Origin: Plazaster borealis
Lineage: Eukaryota; Echinodermata; Asteroidea; Forcipulatida; Labidiasteridae
DNA: 64,000 bases
NCBI GenBank assembly: GCA_021014325.1
Contig: JAJGQC010000631.1
Coordinates: 186,001 to 250,000 of the forward strand
Direction of reading: 5' to 3'
The position numbers and the translations under genes are program-made. The notes beneath the pieces are model-generated. The model worked only from the letters and a program-made list of their open reading frames with translations, was not told the DNA's origin and ran no database searches. Positions 23,701 through 29,700 of the stretch are shown piece by piece; positions within the stretch are counted from its first letter, which is position 1, and each line of letters opens with the position of its first letter.

Positions 23701-26700
23701 AAAACTTCTTGCAAGAAGTTTGTATTCCTATCTGAAAGCACACAAATTTGTAAAACAAGGGTGTTTTCTCTTTCATCATTTTCTTGCAACTTCGATGACC
23801 AATTAAGCCCAAATGTTCACAGGCTTGTTATTTTATGCATATGTTGGGATACACCAAGTGAGAACAATGGTCTTTGACAATTTCCAAACGTGTTCAGTGC
23901 CTTTAAAGGGTCTGTATTCGTTTGGTAATGACTCTGAAAAGCAATTATGGTAAAGTATCTTGCTCATGGATACATATATCATGACCGGGACTTGAACCCA
24001 CAACTCTACTGATCAGAAACAGTGGTAATTGAGACATAAACTTGCTTTATAGCTGAGACATAAACTTGCTTTATAGCTAATTAAAGGGTCTGTATACGTT
24101 TGGTTATGACTCTTAAAATTAATGGCAATAAAAACTTACTTGGTTAGAAGTACAGCAGCTTTGGGTAGTATAATGCATTTTGAGAAACTTTTCACTTTGA
24201 AGTACTGCAGTTATGGAAAAGATATTACTTGTTATCCCCAAATATTTGAATCTGAGAAGCGTCACTGCAGTAACGTTTCTCAGATTGTGTATTCAATTTC
24301 AGAATATTCTACCTGCGTGGAAAAAACCGCTCCAGATTTTTTGGCAATATTTCAAAAACGCGACTACCTTTTGAAATGAAATTTTCACAGGTTAGTTTTA
24401 TGGTAAATATCTACATAGGATTTAAACAAAGAGTTGGTTCCAATTACCAAACGTATACAATCCCTTTAACCCTTAGTCTACAGTCCCAATTATGTCTAAT
24501 TTTAAAGGTAGAGTCATAGATTGGTAACTACTCCAAAAATGTATAACCATAAAAACTTACTTGGTGAGAAGCACCGCAGCTGTTTATAGTATAAATTATT
24601 TTGTGAAAGGATTCCCTTGAAGTAATATAGTTTTCATCCCAAACATTTGAAGCGTTTCTCAGATTTCTGAGGGTTGGTGTTCGATCGCGAAGGCTGCGGC
24701 CAGATATGCGGTTTGTACCCGCTGCCACCTCGCTAAACGTGGATGGATTCATTCAATGTTCTTTTGAAAATACTATGACAGTTTGTTGCTGTTTTCTCAG
24801 CAAGAAGACACTGTATTCAGCTGAAACTTTCACATGTGACTTTTATTGTATCTGTCTTTCTAATTTTGCTGATAAACCCACATGCATGAATCCTTTCTCA
24901 GAATTAAATGTTTTGGTGTGAAATAATATCCAAACCATATTACTTCAAAGGGAATCCTTTCTCAAAATAGATTATACTATCAACAGCTGCAGTGCTTCTC
25001 ACCAAGTAGAGTTTTATAGTCATGAATTTTTGGAGTAGTTACCAATCTATGACCCTACCTTTAGAGGATGTGCATAAAATTGGTAAGAGTAAAAAATATA
25101 AATGTTCACTGATTTGCACACAACTTACATGGTATAAAGATGGTCATAGTGGGAAACTCCCTTTGAAATATTGTTTCCTCGAAATCCAATAGTTTTTGAG
25201 AAATGAGTAAAACAACTAGTTTTGATCTTAGTCCAAAACTCAATATTTGAAAACAGTTTAAGGTTTTTTCCCACTTATATCTTGTGACTCCAATGACCAA
25301 TTGAGCTTAAACGTTCACAGGTTTGCTATTTCATGTATATGTTGGGTCACATCAAGTGTGGATACTGGTCTTTGACAATTACCAATGTTACACATGTTCT
25401 TTAAAGACACTGGACACTATTGGTAATTGTCAAAGACCAGTTTTCTCACTTGGTGTATCTCAACATATGCATAAAATAACAAACCTGTGAAAATTTGAGC
25501 TCAATTGGTCGTCGAAGTTGCGAGATAATAATGGAAGAAAAAACACCCTTGTCACACGAAGTTGTGTGCTTTCAGACGCTTGATTTCGAGACCTCAAAAT
25601 CTAAATCCGAGGTCTCGAAATCAAATTCGTGGAAACTTACTTCTTTCTCGAAAACTACATTACTTCAGAAGGAGCCGTTTCTCACAATGTTTTATACTAT
25701 CAACAGCTCCCCATTACTTGTTACCAAGTAAGGTTTTATGCCAATAATATTTTGAGTAATTACCAATAGTGTCCACTGCCTTTAAAAAGCACAATTCATA
25801 TATATTGCTCTCTCTCTGATGATTATTTTTGTTTGTCTTGTGAGATCAGGTGGAGCTGTTGAGATTGCGACTGAGCAGCAGGTATCCCAGTCTAGAGATC
25901 AAGTCAGTTGATGGCTTCCAGGGTAGGGAGAAAGAAGCCGTGGTCATTTCCCTCGTCAGGTCAAACAGCAGAGGTAATAATAATAATAAAACAGTATTTA
26001 TATAGCGCAATATGAATACAACATTCCTCAAAGCGCTTAACAGCAAAATGAAAAGCATTAAAGGCATCGTACATGCTTGGTAATTGTTAAAGACCAGTGT
26101 TCTCATTTCAGGTGTTTCCCAACATATGCATAAAATAACAAGCCTGTGAAAATTTGGGCTCAATTGGTCATCGAAGTTGCAAGAAAATGATGAATGAAAA
26201 AACACCCTTGTTGTACAAATTTGTGTGCTTTCCGATAGGAATAAAAACTTCTTGCAAGAAGTTTTTATTATTTTAGTGAGAAATTACCTCTTTCTCAAAA
26301 ACTACGTTCTTTCAGAGGGAGTCGTTTCTCACAATGTTTTATACTATCAACAGCTCTCCGTTGCTTGTTACCAAGTCAGTTTTTATGCTAATATATATTT
26401 TGAGTAATAACCAAACGTGTACAGTGCCTTTAAGGAACAAAACATAGAGTATAATTCCCAATTTAAGCCCACCAACAAAACTATATAAACTTAGGCCAGA
26501 CCAGCTGTTACCAAAATGAAACCATACTACAAACAACTAAAAGGAACTGCTGTGGCTACAAAAGCCATTGAACTTTAAAATACAATTCCACAGATTATTG
26601 GTTGCAGGAATGGGACCCTACTTTCTGGCTAATGTCAGGTAGGGTAGTTGCCTCTCTTTAGGGTTCTCCCCATGCACAAGCTAGCGTATCGGGTCCGATA

Positions 26701-29700
26701 GGCGCCATTTGCTTGCCGATACGCGCAAATTTTTGCCGGTAATTTCACACAAAACATCAAGGGAAAACCATACAGAATGCTCCAGATTGCACAGTAGGGC
26801 TTTTAGAACCAAGATAAACACCAAGTAGAAAACATTCCGAAGACCTTGTTTCAATTCAGCGTGCTTCGGCAAAACATCCAACAATTAAGTAGCTTTGAAT
26901 CGCCCGCTCATGTTCGGAGATATTGAGTCATGAAATGGTCTATACACAGGTGTAGAATGGGTACCTGTGAAGGCAGAGATTGTTTGTGATTAAGTTAGAT
27001 TGGTGTGCTACAAATCATTTAGCGTGTCATTGCCGCGGGGTTTAGTTCATCGGCTTCAAGTTTTGGTGTCTGAGTCATGAGGGTATGGTAAGGGAAAAGT
27101 CAAATTTAATTTTGTGATGTACTCATTTTCCAATAGGTATAATCCTTATGTGAGTGTGGAAAAAAAATTACAAGTCTCTAGCCCCACGTTAAAATGGTGT
27201 AAATTTCTATTGCATTCGATACCCTTCCAGTGCAAAATTTGCAACATCCAATACATCTGATGACATCATTCTTAGAAAAATGGGTCTGTACATTTTGTCT
27301 GTAGGGGGATGTTTTGGTTCATAACTGACTTTTCAGAGCGAAGTTTGAAACATGACGCCATTGGATTTCAACAACTAATGGGTCTTTACATTCCAAGGAG
27401 GAATATTTCGCCAGACAAAATATCGAATTCAAGGCCGTAGAGACCCATTTTTCTCAGAATTATGTCATCCGATATTTTGGATGTTGACAAATTTTGAGAC
27501 CATAGCGGCCAGTAACGGTTTGTACCAAATTGCCCATAGCGGCTGCAAGATGTGACCTACTTCAACTCAAAAGACAAATTGTACTGATCTGCTGAGAACA
27601 GATTTATCTTTTGCTTATTAAGTACTTTCTTTTTAAAGTAGATATGTACACATCGTGTTACCGCAAACTGAATAAATATTGTACATTGTTTCTATTTAGG
27701 GGAAGTTGGTTTCTTAGCTGAAGATCGTCGGATCAACGTTGCAGTCACACGAGCCCGCCGTCACGTCGCAGTCATCTGCGACTCGGAGACAGTCAGCCAT
27801 CATGGATTCCTGAAGAATCTGGTGGAGTACATGTCGGCAAACGGGGAGGTCAGGAGTGCGTTTCAGTATCAAGAAGGTGAGATTTGTTGCAATATTGCTG
27901 AGCATTTCATCGTCATTACGTGAAACTCTCATTAGCCAAAAACTCTAAATTCTAAACACCAGGTTACTTACTCTTTTCAGCTGTTATTATAAGATAAACA
28001 CTGCACCCTGGCACCTTCGCACAGCTACACAGTTTTCAGAATGGGAAGGAGGCCTCTTGAGGGTGCTATTGTGCAAAAAACAAGTAAACAATAAATGTGT
28101 CCACATGATCAATTTATCACTAAAATTAATGGTGCATGAAAGGGTTAAGCAGATTCTAGTGCTGAACATTTTTCTGCTCAGCAAAAAAAAAGGAAACCAG
28201 TTGCAAATGGTACATACGACATGGTATTTTAGCTGGTAACCTTTTTCTGGTTAGTAACATTATTTTGTGCTTAGCTAATTTTTGTGCTTAAGTATCTTTA
28301 CGAAACTGGGCCCTGCCACTTGTCTTGTTTTTGCCGGAACTTTCCCAATTTCCGAGTTTAAGTATTCCACCATGACCATCTTTATACCATGTAAGTTATG
28401 TGCAAATCTGTGAACATTAAATTTTAAGTTGTAAACCACAAGGGAAACTGACTGGGTAAATTTGAAATAATTTTGGGTTGAACAAAGACAAATTTTCTTT
28501 GTTTATTTCAAGTCATTTCAAATTTACCCAGTCAGTTTCCCTTGTGGTTTACAACTTGATATTTGAAATTAAAAAGTCGCATCCCCTTAAGGTGATCCCC
28601 TGGCTGCCGCTTCCCAGTTTGTATCTTAAACTTGGGTGTGATCCCTGGCTACACAGCAGTTAACGGTTGTATGGCTTCTGACTGGCACCCCCGAACAAAG
28701 ATATTGACAAAATAGGGAGACCGCCAACACAAGGCTAGATAGCTCAGTTGGTAGAGTGCCGGCATGTTTAACCAGAGGTCGTTGGTTCAAATCCCGCTCC
28801 AGTCAATTTTTCCTTGTTCAACCCAAAATTAACATTAAATTTTGTATTTTCAATTTCACCATGTGATGGCTCACTTTAAATTCTGTGCAGCGCATCAAGT
28901 TTTCCTGCAGTTGTACTGTGCTACATAAAATTGGCTCATCATTAGTGTTAAAAAAGTCATGTATGAGTTATGGAACAAGAAAAAGAGCGGGGGGGGGTCC
29001 ATAATTAGGACCCCTCATCATCTGCATTCTACCATTCATCACACAAAGGAAAAATCTTAACATTAACACAACTTTGAACTTCGACTACAGAAATTGACAT
29101 CAACGGAAGTGATACAGCAAGACCAGGTCATCTCATCTTGAGACAAAGCAAGCAATCCTCAGGTACCGAGAAGGGTACCAGACCGAAGCAACCTCGACCC
29201 CAGGCAAAGCATTACAACATCCCTGGGAACAAGGAAAGGTTTGTCTGACCATAAAATCGAAAACCATGAGTATGTTAGTTGTCCCTCGTCCCTCAACCTT
29301 CTACTGACCCCACTCCACCCTCCCTAAATGCCCTTTGAAAATTTTCTTATAATTTGGAAACCATCATGACTTGCTTGTTCACAGCCACATGTATGATTTC
29401 ACTCTTCCCTCTATACATATTTAAACTTTAGGACTAGTCTTAAGTGCTGGTCCTAACTTAAGACTAGTCCTATCTCTTAGCATTGCCTAGGATTAATCCT
29501 AAGTTAGGAAGAGTTTGGTGAAATCGACGGCTGGTCCCTCGATGCAGGTTTAGAATTTACAATAAATATCTTTCTATTCATCCCCAGGACCTTTGACGCC
29601 GAAGCTTCTGCCAAGAAGGAGATTGAGTTGACAGAACAGGTGCAGTGCTTCTTCCAAGACCGGACTAGAGATCAAATCCAGTTTCCTCTACCCTTAACTC

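Noticed and set aside
28733..28805. Functional tRNA gene
   Set aside because: Anticodon stem mismatched and the same tail follows several copies; a SINE head.
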